Shown: piece by piece, positions 43,063 through 52,454 of the stretch
Layout of the letters: the number at the start of each line of letters is the position of its first letter
Position numbering within the stretch: position 1 is the first letter of the stretch
Source: Cytophagaceae bacterium
Lineage (GTDB): Bacteria; Bacteroidota; Bacteroidia; Cytophagales; Spirosomataceae
NCBI GenBank assembly: GCA_027486845.1
Contig: JAIXOL010000015.1
Location: forward strand, 1-64,000
Length of the DNA: 64,000 nt
Reading direction: 5' to 3'
The notes under the pieces: model-generated
Told to the model about the DNA's origin: nothing
The model's input: only the letters and a program-made list of their open reading frames with translations
The model's database searches: none
Made by a program: the position numbers and the translations under genes

Positions 43063-44217
43063 TTACTTGATAGCAACCAAAGCAGGTGTTTCTGTAAGTG
43101 ATTTCTTCAAAATATATTTAGCCATTACAGGAAAATGGTCGGAGAAATTAACATTTGAAATGGTTTTATATGATGCAACGTGCCAATCGTGGCTTACAAA
43201 TTGTTGGTCGATACGAGCAAAATAGGGCTGGCGATTCAACGTAAAACCCATTCCTTTACCAGCTTCTTCAAAGGCATTTTGAAAGCTTAACTTGAGTTTT
43301 CCATATGAATATCCAAAAGGCGTTTCGTTGAAATCACCACAAATAATGACAGGGTATTTACTTCCCGAAACATAAGATTCTACTTCACGCATTTGTTCGT
43401 CACGTTTTTCAAAACCTTCTTTTAAGCGGCGAAAACTATCGGTCAGTTCTAAACCAAAGGTTTTTACATGTCCTTTTTTCAAGGCATCAAAGGCTAAATT
43501 AATGCGTACACCCATCGACCAAAGATGTACATTTACGACTCTTACAGTATCATTTTTATAAGCAATATCCGCACATAAATATCCATTGATATTGGGTTGA
43601 TTTTTTCTGTCCCAAATTTTACTGTATTGTTTCAAAATTGGATATTGCGAAAACATTGCCAAGCCAATAAAACCTTTTTGGTCAAATTTGGTTAGTTTTA
43701 TTGCACTATTTGCGTATTTTGATTCAATATCTTTGTTTGGTGAATATTCTTGAAAACAAGCAATATCTGCTTGAATTTTAACCCAATTTTCATCACTATT
43801 ATGTTTTTCGTCAAAGCATTCTCCATTAAAACTCAAAACTTTTAAGGCTGAAACATTTTCCAACTTCATTTCGCCATGACTAATTCCAATCGTACGTTTG
43901 ATAAGAGGAAAAGTAAGAAAGACCCAAATAAAGCCCGTAGCAGCCACGATTTTTTGTTTTTTTATGAGTAAATAACATGCTGCCGAAAGTCCTGATAAGA
44001 CTGCCAAAGGCAGACTCATCATGATAAACCCAGCACTCCAATGGTCGAAGATTGGGTAATAGCAAAAAGCCATCGTGACGAATAAGTAGAGTAAAGCTGT
44101 ATAAGAAAGAGGATATTGGCGGAAAACCTTAAAAATGAAACCAACTGTTTTAGATAATGTTTCAATCCAAATCAGCAAAACATCCAAAAGAAATGTTTTT
44201 ACATCGTATAGTTTCAT
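43063..44217 (-). CDS. Membrane-anchored endonuclease/exonuclease/phosphatase family protein
   Basis: 384 residues. The first 110 hold about three membrane segments (SYTALLYLFVTMAFCYYPIF, AGFIMMSLPLAVLSGLSAAC, ATGFIWVFLTFPL). The EEP domain follows: ALKVLSFNGECFD, IACFQEYS (metal Glu), VNVHLWSMG, PVIICGDFNETPFGYSY and SDHFPVMAKY (catalytic Asp/His). It could be a phosphodiesterase for lipids or nucleic acids facing the periplasm. The gene is alone, with terminators at both sides. Confidence 0.85.
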   Translation of the reverse strand: MKLYDVKTFLLDVLLIWIETLSKTVGFIFKVFRQYPLSYTALLYLFVTMAFCYYPIFDHWSAGFIMMSLPLAVLSGLSAACYLLIKKQKIVAATGFIWVFLTFPLIKRTIGISHGEMKLENVSALKVLSFNGECFDEKHNSDENWVKIQADIACFQEYSPNKDIESKYANSAIKLTKFDQKGFIGLAMFSQYPILKQYSKIWDRKNQPNINGYLCADIAYKNDTVRVVNVHLWSMGVRINLAFDALKKGHVKTFGLELTDSFRRLKEGFEKRDEQMREVESYVSGSKYPVIICGDFNETPFGYSYGKLKLSFQNAFEEAGKGMGFTLNRQPYFARIDQQFVSHDWHVASYKTISNVNFSDHFPVMAKYILKKSLTETPALVAIK

Positions 44218-44276
44218 AATCTTAGGTTGCTTAGGTTAGTAATTGAACAGCCGTAAATTGGCAGAGAAAAAACAAT

Positions 44277-44314
44277 AAAGACGGAATGAGTTCTGAAGAA
44301 CTCAGTCCGTCTTT
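44277..44314 (-). terminator. Terminator after the coiled-coil protein gene
   Basis: AAAGACGGA-A-TGAGTTC, loop TGAA, GAACTCA-G-TCCGTCTTT with one mismatch; A-rich flank on the plus strand gives T on the minus strand. Confidence 0.8.
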
Positions 44315-44341
44315 TTAAAATTAAATCGAAATATAGGTTAG

Positions 44342-45301
44342 TTATTTTACTTCAAATGCTCCTACACCAATTTTGAAGCCTTCTGAGTAAAGTTCAACGC
44401 TGTATTTCCCTTTTGTGTAGTTTGTGCCTTTGCCAGATACCAAATCGACACGTTGGTCATTGTTTTCAAACGGTACACTTTTTTTGAAACTATAACCAAT
44501 TTCTTTGCCATCTACTTGTACGATTCCACCGTTACCGTTTTCTACAACAGCACCGTTGGTATCAAGTACACGCACATAAATATCTTTGTTGTTTTGGGTC
44601 GCTACGGGGTTTGAAGGCATTATAAATGCTACTTTTAATTGGTCAATTCTTTTTGCTTTATACTCCCCACCATCACGCTCTTTTCCTTTTGATGAAAGTG
44701 CTGTAACCTGCACATTGATAGCCTTCATTGCCGAAGCTAAAGTTACTTGACGTTTCAAGTCATTGTTTTTAGTAGTGAAATCATCTACTGTTTTTGTCAA
44801 AGTTGTAGATAATTCTTCTTTCTCTGTTTTAAGAGCTGTATTCTCTACAATCACTTGTTGTTTTTCAGTTTCGAGAGTTTGTGTTTTCGCAACCAACATA
44901 CCGTTTTCTGCTTTCAGTTTACGAATGTCATCGTCTTTAGCAACTAAGAATGTTTCATAATCTTTGATTTTTAACTCGTATTTTTGAACTGAGAAGCTAA
45001 GGTCAGTTTTCAATTTTTTCTTATCATTTTCGATTTGAGCTTTAACCGCTTCCAATTCAGCAACACTTCCGCCGAGGCTTTGTACTTCAATAATTTTCTC
45101 ATCCAATGATTTTGAGATAGAGTCAAGTTTGATTTGTGTTGATGAAAGTTGCTCTACTTTCGAGGTCAATGATTTTTGAAGTTCGATAGTTTCGTTTCTT
45201 GCACCCATGAACAAATAGCCTAAAAGAGCTAATACACCTGCCATCACTCCGATGATTACTTTCAAAAGTCCATTGTTATTATTTGATTGCGTTGTTTCCA
45301 T
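44342..45301 (-). CDS. Membrane-tethered coiled-coil protein
   Basis: 319 residues: short cytosolic start rich in Asn, one membrane segment (LLKVIIGVMAGVLALLGYLF, residues about 12-33), a long coiled coil (about 35-190, Lys/Glu/Leu heptads such as ETEKQQVIVENTALKTEKEE) and a beta C-terminal domain of about 110 residues (DQLKVAFIMPSNPVATQNNK, DIYVRVLDTNG, KYSVELYSEGFKIGVGAFEV). I recognise it only as a type common in Cytophagales. Its function is unknown; the architecture would suit a spacer or sensor across the envelope. Confidence 0.7.
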   Translation of the reverse strand: METTQSNNNNGLLKVIIGVMAGVLALLGYLFMGARNETIELQKSLTSKVEQLSSTQIKLDSISKSLDEKIIEVQSLGGSVAELEAVKAQIENDKKKLKTDLSFSVQKYELKIKDYETFLVAKDDDIRKLKAENGMLVAKTQTLETEKQQVIVENTALKTEKEELSTTLTKTVDDFTTKNNDLKRQVTLASAMKAINVQVTALSSKGKERDGGEYKAKRIDQLKVAFIMPSNPVATQNNKDIYVRVLDTNGAVVENGNGGIVQVDGKEIGYSFKKSVPFENNDQRVDLVSGKGTNYTKGKYSVELYSEGFKIGVGAFEVK

Positions 45302-45382
45302 TTTGCTTAATAGATTTAAGTTTATGGTTACAAAGCAACAAAGTCAAGGTTAAAGGCGAATTAAATCGACTTTAATTTTAGC

Positions 45383-46774
45383 TTAAAATTTGAGGTTTGA
45401 AATTTGCTTGCGAAATATCAAAGTAAAAACAGTTTCATCAATAGTTGAAATCACACTAATATCGCCATTGTGGAGTTTGACGATTTGAGAGACTATTGCC
45501 AAACCAACCCCATGCCCTTTGGTAGCTTTGGCGGTTGCATTGCTTCTATAAAAAGGGCGAAAAATATACGGCAAATCAGCTTTGGGAATTATGGGGCCAT
45601 TATTCATAAACGAAATCTTCATTTCTTTGACAGAAGCTGAAAAACTTACAAAAACACTGCTATTTTCTGAGAATTTACAGGCATTATCCATCAGATTCAT
45701 AAAGGCTACTTTCAAAGAAGCTTCATTTCCTTCAATAATTAAGGCTTCTTCATCTTCGGGGAAATCGCTGAAATCAATGTTTATTACATAATCTTCGTGC
45801 CATTTTTTTAGTTGGCTTTTGGCTTCCCATAAAAGTTCGTCCATGCGAAGGGGAAGGCGTTGAATTGCTTCGGCATTGACAACCGTATTAGCCAAATTTA
45901 ACAAAGTATTAGTCAGTTGCGTAAGCGTTCGGGTGTCTTCTTGGAGTGATTTTAGGCTTTCTTCATATACTTCGGGTGTTCGTTTTTGTAGCAGAGTAAT
46001 TTCAATTTGAGAATAAATTTTGGTCAGTGGATTTTTAAGTTCATGTGAAACATTGGCGATAAACATTTTTTGCATCGTAAATGCTTCTTGAATTCGGTCG
46101 AGGAGTTGATTGAAAGTGGCGACTAAACGCCCGATTTCGTCTGAGCGATTGGGGTGTTGCACACGTCTTTCGGTATTTGCAGGAAAAATTTCGTTTACTT
46201 GTGTAATAATTCCCGACATCGGGGCAAGAGCCTTATCGGCAAAAAACCACCCCGAAAGCCCTGAAAGTAATAAACCAACAAGTACCATTATAGTCAGAAT
46301 TTTGTGGAGGTCTTCGAGGGCTTCTTTACCATTATTATCTATGGCACTCACAATAACCCAATAGCTTGCCTTGCCTTTTTTGAGTTGAATACCAAGCGTT
46401 TGATAAAAACCGGCATAATAATAGGTCGGCTTGCTTTGTTGTTGAATATTGGGAATCAACTCTTCATACAGGCCTGAATAAGGTTCTTGACTTGCAAAAA
46501 CGAGTTTTTTTAGATTCTCGTCATAGACATAAATACTTTCGTCACTTAGCAATTCTTTATCGGCGGTGTTTACGAGTTTTAGTACCGTAGTATCAGCTGT
46601 TTGGAGGTCGAAAAGTAGGGTAGTGGTCGTTAAGGCACGATCCTGTAGGCGTTTGAAAAAACGCTTTTCGAGATAAAGTTTACTGAAAAAATACACACCC
46701 ACCGAAAAAAACAGCAGAATAGCTGTTACTATAGCCATAAATTGGTAAGTAAGTCGGGAACGAATGTTTATCAT
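45383..46774 (-). CDS. Sensor histidine kinase
   Basis: 463 residues. TM1 at about 12-33, a periplasmic sensor of about 130 residues, TM2 at about 160-180 (ILTIMVLVGLLLSGLSGWFF), HAMP linker (PMSGIITQVNEI, DEIGRLVATFNQLLDRI), dimerisation/phosphoacceptor MFIANVSHELKNPLTKIYSQ with His, then an HATPase domain with MNLMDNACKFSE (N box) and GHGVGLAIVSQIVKLHNGDI (G boxes). It partners the OmpR-type regulator encoded 124 bases upstream on the same strand. Signal unknown. Confidence 0.92.
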   Translation of the reverse strand: MINIRSRLTYQFMAIVTAILLFFSVGVYFFSKLYLEKRFFKRLQDRALTTTTLLFDLQTADTTVLKLVNTADKELLSDESIYVYDENLKKLVFASQEPYSGLYEELIPNIQQQSKPTYYYAGFYQTLGIQLKKGKASYWVIVSAIDNNGKEALEDLHKILTIMVLVGLLLSGLSGWFFADKALAPMSGIITQVNEIFPANTERRVQHPNRSDEIGRLVATFNQLLDRIQEAFTMQKMFIANVSHELKNPLTKIYSQIEITLLQKRTPEVYEESLKSLQEDTRTLTQLTNTLLNLANTVVNAEAIQRLPLRMDELLWEAKSQLKKWHEDYVINIDFSDFPEDEEALIIEGNEASLKVAFMNLMDNACKFSENSSVFVSFSASVKEMKISFMNNGPIIPKADLPYIFRPFYRSNATAKATKGHGVGLAIVSQIVKLHNGDISVISTIDETVFTLIFRKQISNLKF

Positions 46775-46784
46775 GGCGAGAGTT

Positions 46785-46898
46785 CTGACGGGGTGGCCCG
46801 TACGATTTAGAGTGCTGAGTTCTGAGTTTAAAGCATCGCCACTGCGATGCTGAGTTTTTGTTTACTGTTTCAGACCACTCAAAATACAGCATTCAGCA
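46785..46898. repeat. Repeat-rich spacer between response regulator and kinase
   Basis: Contains a fragment of the GACGGGGTGGCC repeat, GCTGAGTTCTGAGTTT (the heptamer repeat also flanking the gene at 2292), and the hairpin AGCATCGC-CACT-GCGATGCT. An ordinary two-component operon would have little or no spacer here. Confidence 0.65.
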
Positions 46899-47573
46899 CT
46901 ATTTTTTCATAACATAGCCCATACCAATTTGAGTATGTAAGAGCTTTATCTCAAAATCTTTATCAATTTTTTTACGGAGAAAATTTATATAAACCTCAAT
47001 GACATTTGTGCCAGTATCAAAGGTAATATCCCAAATTTTTTCGGCCAACTCTACTTTAGAAATCACTCTTCCTTGATGCCGGATAAAGTATTCAAGCAAT
47101 AAAAATTCTTTTGCCGTTAGTGTGATTTCTTTGCCATTACGAGTTACAGTTTTAGCATCTAAATCCATTTCGAGATCTGCTATTTTGAGCAGATTTGCGG
47201 TCTGCATCGAGCCAATATTTCGGCGAGTTAAGGCACGGATTCGTGCCATGAGTTCACGAAACTCGAAAGGTTTCGCCAAATAATCATCTGCACCAGCATC
47301 AAGACCAATTATTTTATCATCGGTTGTGCTTAAAGCGGTCAGTAATATAATTGGAGAAGCTATACCTTTGGCACGAAGCTGTCGACAAAGCTCCAAACCG
47401 CTGATTCCGGGCAAAATGATATCAGAAATAATGAGTGTATAATTATTCCGGAAGGCTAATTGGAGGCCAATCAGGCCATCGTAAGCTACATCAACTTCCC
47501 ATAGTTGTTCTTCAAGCCCTTGTTTGATGAGTTGAATGGTCTTTGCTTCATCTTCAATTACGAGTATTTTCAT
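46899..47573 (-). CDS. OmpR/PhoB-type response regulator
   Basis: 224 residues. Receiver domain: KILVIEDEAKTIQLIKQGLE (acidic pair), phospho-Asp in TLIISDIILPGISGLELCRQ, Thr in IILLTALSTTD and Lys in DDYLAKPFEFRELMARIRAL. C-terminal winged helix: LTAKEFLLLEYFIRHQGRVI and EVYINFLRKKIDKDFEIKLL. Binds DNA as a dimer after phosphorylation by the adjacent kinase. It is the first gene of the pair, with a -7 box 24 bases upstream. Confidence 0.93.
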   Translation of the reverse strand: MKILVIEDEAKTIQLIKQGLEEQLWEVDVAYDGLIGLQLAFRNNYTLIISDIILPGISGLELCRQLRAKGIASPIILLTALSTTDDKIIGLDAGADDYLAKPFEFRELMARIRALTRRNIGSMQTANLLKIADLEMDLDAKTVTRNGKEITLTAKEFLLLEYFIRHQGRVISKVELAEKIWDITFDTGTNVIEVYINFLRKKIDKDFEIKLLHTQIGMGYVMKK

Positions 47574-47596
47574 GGTATTTCCTTTCGCTGGTGGGT

Positions 47597-47604
47597 CAAA
47601 ATTA
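47597..47604 (-). promoter_or_regulatory. -7 box of the two-component operon
   Basis: TAATTTTG on the minus strand (47604-47597), a perfect TAnnTTTG, 23 bases before the start codon. The -33 region is weak. Confidence 0.5.
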
Positions 47605-47662
47605 GGAAAATTTAAAGATAAACGAATTGAAGATGTATATAATTGTTGAAATTGAGTAATGC

Positions 47663-50485
47663 TTAAAAGTCTTCAACTGCCGTCAAAGTTACTTTTTCAA
47701 GCAAGCCTGAATCTCTTGGTTGCCAATTTAGGGTCGTAAAATAGCCATCTTTTCCCAAATTTGGTCGTAACCTTGCTGATACGTTAATATTATAAAACTT
47801 TTGCCAAACTTCGCCTTGTTTTTCAATCGCAATTACTCGGTTTGCCATGGAGTTTGAAACATTTATTACTAAAGTATTCTGTGTTTTTAGTAATGAAATT
47901 GGTACAAAAACTTTGTAAGTTGGGCCAATTAAAGTTCCTAAAAACTGACCATTGACTGTAACGGTTGCACTTTCGGCAACTTTGCCTAAATCGAGCCAAT
48001 AGCCTGCTGATGAGCCATTTGGTTTTGCAAAGTCAATAGAATAAGAAGCTGTTCCGGAAAAATTTTTGTAGGCATCTCCTTCCAATTTTGTCCACGAGCC
48101 GAGTGATTTTGTTTCTACAGTTTTTGGTAATTCTGGGCCACCTTCTAGGAAACTGATTTTCCATGTTCCTGTCAATTCTTGTGCTTCACCTTTTGGTTTA
48201 TAATACGCATAATTTACTCCCGAAACTGGTGTTTTGTAAGTTTCAATAAGGCAAGATTCGCCTGCCGCCAATTGTAGATAAATTTCGTTGGATTTTGCGT
48301 TGTATTTTGCCATGCCTAGGGTTTCGCTCATTGGGTTATACAAAGCGGCCGATTGTGCATTAACCGAAAGTTTTACCCAACCATCAAATGCTTTTGATGT
48401 TTTGTTGTTTACGAAATAGTAATTGCCTTTTGTATGCGTTTTTCTGACAAACTGCAAGCCGTTATCAATCATTGTTTCTCGGTAAATTTTAGAAAAAACC
48501 ATCATTTCGTCTAAGTTTTCTCCTACTAAAAACGAACCTTGACCGATTTTTGCTTGACTGAAACCTGCGGTGATTTTTACAAAATTTAATTCAGCCAATA
48601 AAGATTTAAACTTACTTCTTCGTGCGTCTAAATTACCCAAACCCGGTACATCAGCAGGAAGTTTTTTATGGAAAATAATATTTGCACCTTGTTTTGCTAA
48701 AGCAACTAATTTTTCAAAAGTTTCGAGAGGAACTTGCTCACTTTCAGCCAATAAGATGGTTTTGTAGCTTATTCCGCCCGTTAGGACTGCTTGGTTTTTA
48801 GTGCTTAAATTTCCGATTTGTTTGTCAGAAATAAAATCAAAACCATAGCCTCGGTCGAGGAGTTTTTGACCTAATTCTTTAAAATCTGTGCCGTTAAATT
48901 CGGGCGTTACACCATCGAAATGCTCCAATAAACCTTTGGGAGAAGGTTCGGTTAGTCGGTCGGTAATGGGAAAGTAGAACAGCACATCATTATTGCCTTT
49001 GCTATCTTGCAAGAAAGTTTGGCAACGAGCTACGTAATTATTCAATTTGCCAAAATCTTTCCAAAAAGGATTATGAGGTGTGAAATGTACGGCAGCATAA
49101 AACAACCAACCTGGAAAAGCCGCTTCTTTGGGCGAATAATTTGTGCCGTGATAAAAAATGTGATTTACACCACCGACCATGAAAAGGTCCAAAGCACGTT
49201 TTATATCAGATAAATTTGAAATAAAGTGTTCGTTTTCCCAAGTAGCCGATTCCGAAGAAGTGAGTTTTTTGCCCGTAACATTAGCTGCCGACGATGCAAA
49301 TTTTATTCTCAATAAATCTGTCCCTTCTATTTCTGGAATGTCAACAACGCTATATAAATCTAAAGTATTTGCTGGTGAACCGTGGGCTTGATTTCTTACG
49401 ATTTTGCCTCTTGCATGAGCCCAATTTGTCCATTCAGAAGTATATTTTTCAAGAATCAAATCACCGATTGTTGCTCTGTAATCAAACAAAACTCTGTGAT
49501 TGAGGTCGGTATTTTCTTTGCTAAAAAGATTCGGTAAATGATTGCGGAGGTCGTAGCCTCGACGAGTTTTAAACTCATCGAAAAGAGCTTCTGTCCAATC
49601 AGCTTGTCCACGAGCATCATCAACTTCGTAAGAATCATTGAAGAACGCTCGCATACTTGAAATATCGGTTTTTGCAAAAGCCTTATCAAACGCTGAAAGA
49701 TAATTTTTAATAGCTTTTGCCGAAAAATGGTCAATTACATCACCTTCGCCACCTGGGCCAGCACGCTCAACCATTTTGCCATGAAATCCTTGAAAAATTG
49801 CATAAAGTGTCCAATTTCCTGCGGGAGCCTGCCAGTTTAATTTTCCTTCTTTGTTTACTTTTTCGGTCAGATTTAACACTTCTTTCCTATCTGAATAAGC
49901 CATTAAAGTTTGTATTGGCAGTACTTGCTCGAAACGTACTTGGTCGATGGCCAATTCTTGCAAATTGTCATTTTTTGAAATGGGATATTTTAAATCTTTA
50001 AGTTCGGTTTTCTTTGGCAAAACATACCTTAAAATCGGTTGCTGTACAAAAGTGATGTTCTCATTCAGCGTTTCGCCTTCTTTTAGTTGATATGTTTTAT
50101 GAAAAACTGCTTTACAAGCATCTTCTGGCGTAACCCAACGACCACCAAAAGGCCAACCTGAAGCATTAGCCAAGTCGATGCCCATGCCGAGGCGAGTGCC
50201 TTCTTTGAGGGTATGCTTAAACATATCGACCCATTTGGGCGAAAGAAAATCTATAAACTGCGATTCGTAGCCTTTTACGCCATAAATTGGTGTGACTTCT
50301 AGACCTCCTAAACCTGCTTTTTTGTAAACTTCCATATTGTAAGTTAGGTCTTTTGGATTCACGGCATTGCCTTCCCACCACCATCTCGACCACGGCTTTG
50401 ATTGCTGCGTAATGGGCTTCCATTTTGGTTGAGCAGCAGCAATTGTGCTTGCGAGAAGTATGATTGTAAATGTTTTATTGAGCAT
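47663..50485 (-). CDS. GH106-type alpha-L-rhamnosidase, exported
   Basis: 940 residues from ATG 50485 (MLNKTFTIILLASTIAAAQP, a signal peptide); the upstream in-frame GTG at 50506 lies in a repeat hairpin. Family hallmarks: PWSRWWWEGNAVNPKDLTYN, GLGGLEVTPIYGVKGYES, IDLANASGWPFGGRWVTPED and FFNDSYEVDDARGQADWT. The C-terminal region (GYWLDLGKVAESATVTVNGQ, FLGTLIGPTYKVFVP) is a beta-sandwich of the kind used for sugar binding. Releases terminal alpha-L-rhamnose from plant pectic polysaccharides or glycosides. It is not in a SusCD locus here, but the oxidoreductase gene across the divergent spacer could act in sugar breakdown. Confidence 0.88.
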   Translation of the reverse strand: MLNKTFTIILLASTIAAAQPKWKPITQQSKPWSRWWWEGNAVNPKDLTYNMEVYKKAGLGGLEVTPIYGVKGYESQFIDFLSPKWVDMFKHTLKEGTRLGMGIDLANASGWPFGGRWVTPEDACKAVFHKTYQLKEGETLNENITFVQQPILRYVLPKKTELKDLKYPISKNDNLQELAIDQVRFEQVLPIQTLMAYSDRKEVLNLTEKVNKEGKLNWQAPAGNWTLYAIFQGFHGKMVERAGPGGEGDVIDHFSAKAIKNYLSAFDKAFAKTDISSMRAFFNDSYEVDDARGQADWTEALFDEFKTRRGYDLRNHLPNLFSKENTDLNHRVLFDYRATIGDLILEKYTSEWTNWAHARGKIVRNQAHGSPANTLDLYSVVDIPEIEGTDLLRIKFASSAANVTGKKLTSSESATWENEHFISNLSDIKRALDLFMVGGVNHIFYHGTNYSPKEAAFPGWLFYAAVHFTPHNPFWKDFGKLNNYVARCQTFLQDSKGNNDVLFYFPITDRLTEPSPKGLLEHFDGVTPEFNGTDFKELGQKLLDRGYGFDFISDKQIGNLSTKNQAVLTGGISYKTILLAESEQVPLETFEKLVALAKQGANIIFHKKLPADVPGLGNLDARRSKFKSLLAELNFVKITAGFSQAKIGQGSFLVGENLDEMMVFSKIYRETMIDNGLQFVRKTHTKGNYYFVNNKTSKAFDGWVKLSVNAQSAALYNPMSETLGMAKYNAKSNEIYLQLAAGESCLIETYKTPVSGVNYAYYKPKGEAQELTGTWKISFLEGGPELPKTVETKSLGSWTKLEGDAYKNFSGTASYSIDFAKPNGSSAGYWLDLGKVAESATVTVNGQFLGTLIGPTYKVFVPISLLKTQNTLVINVSNSMANRVIAIEKQGEVWQKFYNINVSARLRPNLGKDGYFTTLNWQPRDSGLLEKVTLTAVEDF

Positions 50486-50499
50486 ATTTTTATTTTTCT

Positions 50500-50579
50500 T
50501 TACCACGGAGGCACGGATTTTAAGATTTACACAGAGAACTCTTCGTGTAAATTCGTGTTCTCTGTGTCTCCGTGGTAAA
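50500..50579. repeat. ACCACGGAG-type cruciform repeat, copy 1
   Basis: TTTACCACGGAG (50500-50511) pairs with CTCCGTGGTAAA (50568-50579); inside, ACACAGAGAAC (50529-50539) pairs with GTTCTCTGTGT (50557-50567). A related element follows the oxidoreductase gene at 52317. Confidence 0.8.
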
Positions 50580-50921
50580 CTTTAAAAAGAGAAATAGCGA
50601 CGCGAGAATTCGGCGTCGGATATCAAGTTTTTTTGATTGATAGAGATTTGGAAATATTGATAGTAAATATACAAATAATTATATGACAAAATAAATAAAT
50701 CTACTATTCGATACTCTCCTGTGGTCACACGGATTAGGTATGAGTATAGTCGATAGCCACTTGAAACTTGTCGAAAGTTTCGATTTACTAAATTTTTTTA
50801 AAATAAAATCGCTCAAAATATTTAAAAAAGCCTTTTTTTGCACTAATTTCATATTGTCAAAAATATTCACCCTGTAATATTGCTATTTGTGATATTACTT
50901 AAAATCTATCTTCAATTCATC

Positions 50922-52298
50922 ATGCAATCATCACGTAGAAAATTTATCAAAGGCGTAGGAGCAGCATCGGTTTTGTTGGCTACCGATACCTTTGCCAAAC
51001 CTTTCAATATTATTAAAGATTTAAAGAAAATTAGCCCTAACGATAAGCTTCGTTTTGCAACAATTGGCTTTGGAATTCAAGGGCATGGCGATACTCGTGC
51101 AGCTCTCCGAAATCCCGATGTTGAGTTTGTCGCAGCAGCCGATTTATACGATGGTCGATTACTTCATGCCAAAGAAGCTTTCAATAAAGACCTTTTTACA
51201 ACTCGTGATTACCGAGAAATCTTAGACCGCAAAGATATTGATGCAGTAATTGTAGCAACTCCTGATCACTGGCACGACCATATCAGTATTGCAGCCATGA
51301 AAGCGGGCAAAAATGTATATTGCCAAAAACCAATGGTGCAACACATTGACGAAGGCCATGCGATGATTGATACTTGGAGAAAAACTGGCAAAACAGTACA
51401 AGTTGGAAGTCAGCCAAGTAGCGGAGCCGCTTATGCCGAAGCTCGCAGATTGATGAGTACGGGAGCTATCGGAGATTTGAATTTTATAGAAGCTACTTAT
51501 GACAGATACAATGCTTTGGGTGCGTGGACTTACTCGATTCCGCCCGATGCCTCAGCGAAAACGATTGATTGGGATACTTTCTTGGGCGATGCTCCAAAAC
51601 GTCCATTCGATGCAACTCGTTTCTTCCGTTGGAGAAATTACCGTGATTATGGCACAGGCGTAGCAGGCGATTTATTTGTGCATTTGATTACAGGTATGCA
51701 TTACGCAACTGGTGCAATCGGACCAGAAAGAATCTTTGCTTCGGGCGAATTGAGCTACTGGAAAGATGGACGTGATGTGCCTGATGTAATGGTGACGGTG
51801 CTTGACTATCCTGATACTGAAAAACATACGAAATTTCAAGCGGTGTTGCGAGTAAACTTTGCTAATGCAGGAGCAATTAAAAACGTAACTCGTATTGTAG
51901 GAACTGAAGGCGAAATTTTGTGGAATGCACAAGGCTTGACATTAACGAAACGTAAATTGCCAAAAGCTCCAGGCTATGGTGCAGGTGAAAGCTACGCTAC
52001 TTTCTCGAACGATATGCAAGCCGAATATAAAAAAGAATACGATGCTAAATATGCAGAGTCTGACCGTGTAGCTCCACCAGTGGAAGAAATAAAATACGAA
52101 ACTCCAAAAGAAGACGACCCACACGCACAACATTTCAAAAATTTCTTTGATAATGTGCGTAAGGGAAGTCAAGAAACTGCCCAAGACCCTGTTTTCGGTT
52201 TCCGTGCAGCAGCACCAGCGTTGGCTTGTAATTTGAGTTATTTTGATAAGAAAATCATCAACTGGGACCCAGTTGCTATGAAAGTTAAGAAAAAATAA
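50922..52298 (+). CDS. Gfo/Idh/MocA family oxidoreductase with Tat signal
   Basis: 458 residues from ATG 50922, which opens with a twin-arginine signal (SSRRKFIKGVGAASVLLA); the longer frame from 50880 is rejected because it would bury that signal. Rossmann domain: LRFATIGFGIQGHGDTRAAL, VEFVAAADLYDGR, DAVIVATPDHWHDHISIAAM and NVYCQKPMVQHIDEGHAM, where the common EKP triad is QKP with the Lys kept. The C-terminal domain carries HLITGMHYA, the usual active-site His region. It probably oxidises a sugar or cyclitol in the periplasm using bound NAD. Substrate unknown. Flanked by two copies of the ACCACGGAG repeat. Confidence 0.86.
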   Translation: MQSSRRKFIKGVGAASVLLATDTFAKPFNIIKDLKKISPNDKLRFATIGFGIQGHGDTRAALRNPDVEFVAAADLYDGRLLHAKEAFNKDLFTTRDYREILDRKDIDAVIVATPDHWHDHISIAAMKAGKNVYCQKPMVQHIDEGHAMIDTWRKTGKTVQVGSQPSSGAAYAEARRLMSTGAIGDLNFIEATYDRYNALGAWTYSIPPDASAKTIDWDTFLGDAPKRPFDATRFFRWRNYRDYGTGVAGDLFVHLITGMHYATGAIGPERIFASGELSYWKDGRDVPDVMVTVLDYPDTEKHTKFQAVLRVNFANAGAIKNVTRIVGTEGEILWNAQGLTLTKRKLPKAPGYGAGESYATFSNDMQAEYKKEYDAKYAESDRVAPPVEEIKYETPKEDDPHAQHFKNFFDNVRKGSQETAQDPVFGFRAAAPALACNLSYFDKKIINWDPVAMKVKKK

Positions 52299-52316
52299 GC
52301 GTTTTATTTCTGTTTT

Positions 52317-52411
52317 AACCACGGAGTTTCACTGAGTTTTACACAGAGTCTCACAAAGTTTTAAAAAACATCGTGTAACTCAGTGCCTTAACATCGTGCA
52401 ACTCCGTGGTT
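52317..52411. repeat. ACCACGGAG-type cruciform repeat, copy 2
   Basis: AACCACGGAGTT (52317-52328) pairs with AACTCCGTGGTT (52400-52411); an inner CACTGAGTT...ACAC arm pairs with GTGTAACTCAGTG. Starts 19 bases after the oxidoreductase stop, so it may also terminate that transcript. Confidence 0.8.
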
Positions 52412-52454
52412 TATTATTTAATTTGTACAAAATTTCAAACAAACTATTACCATA

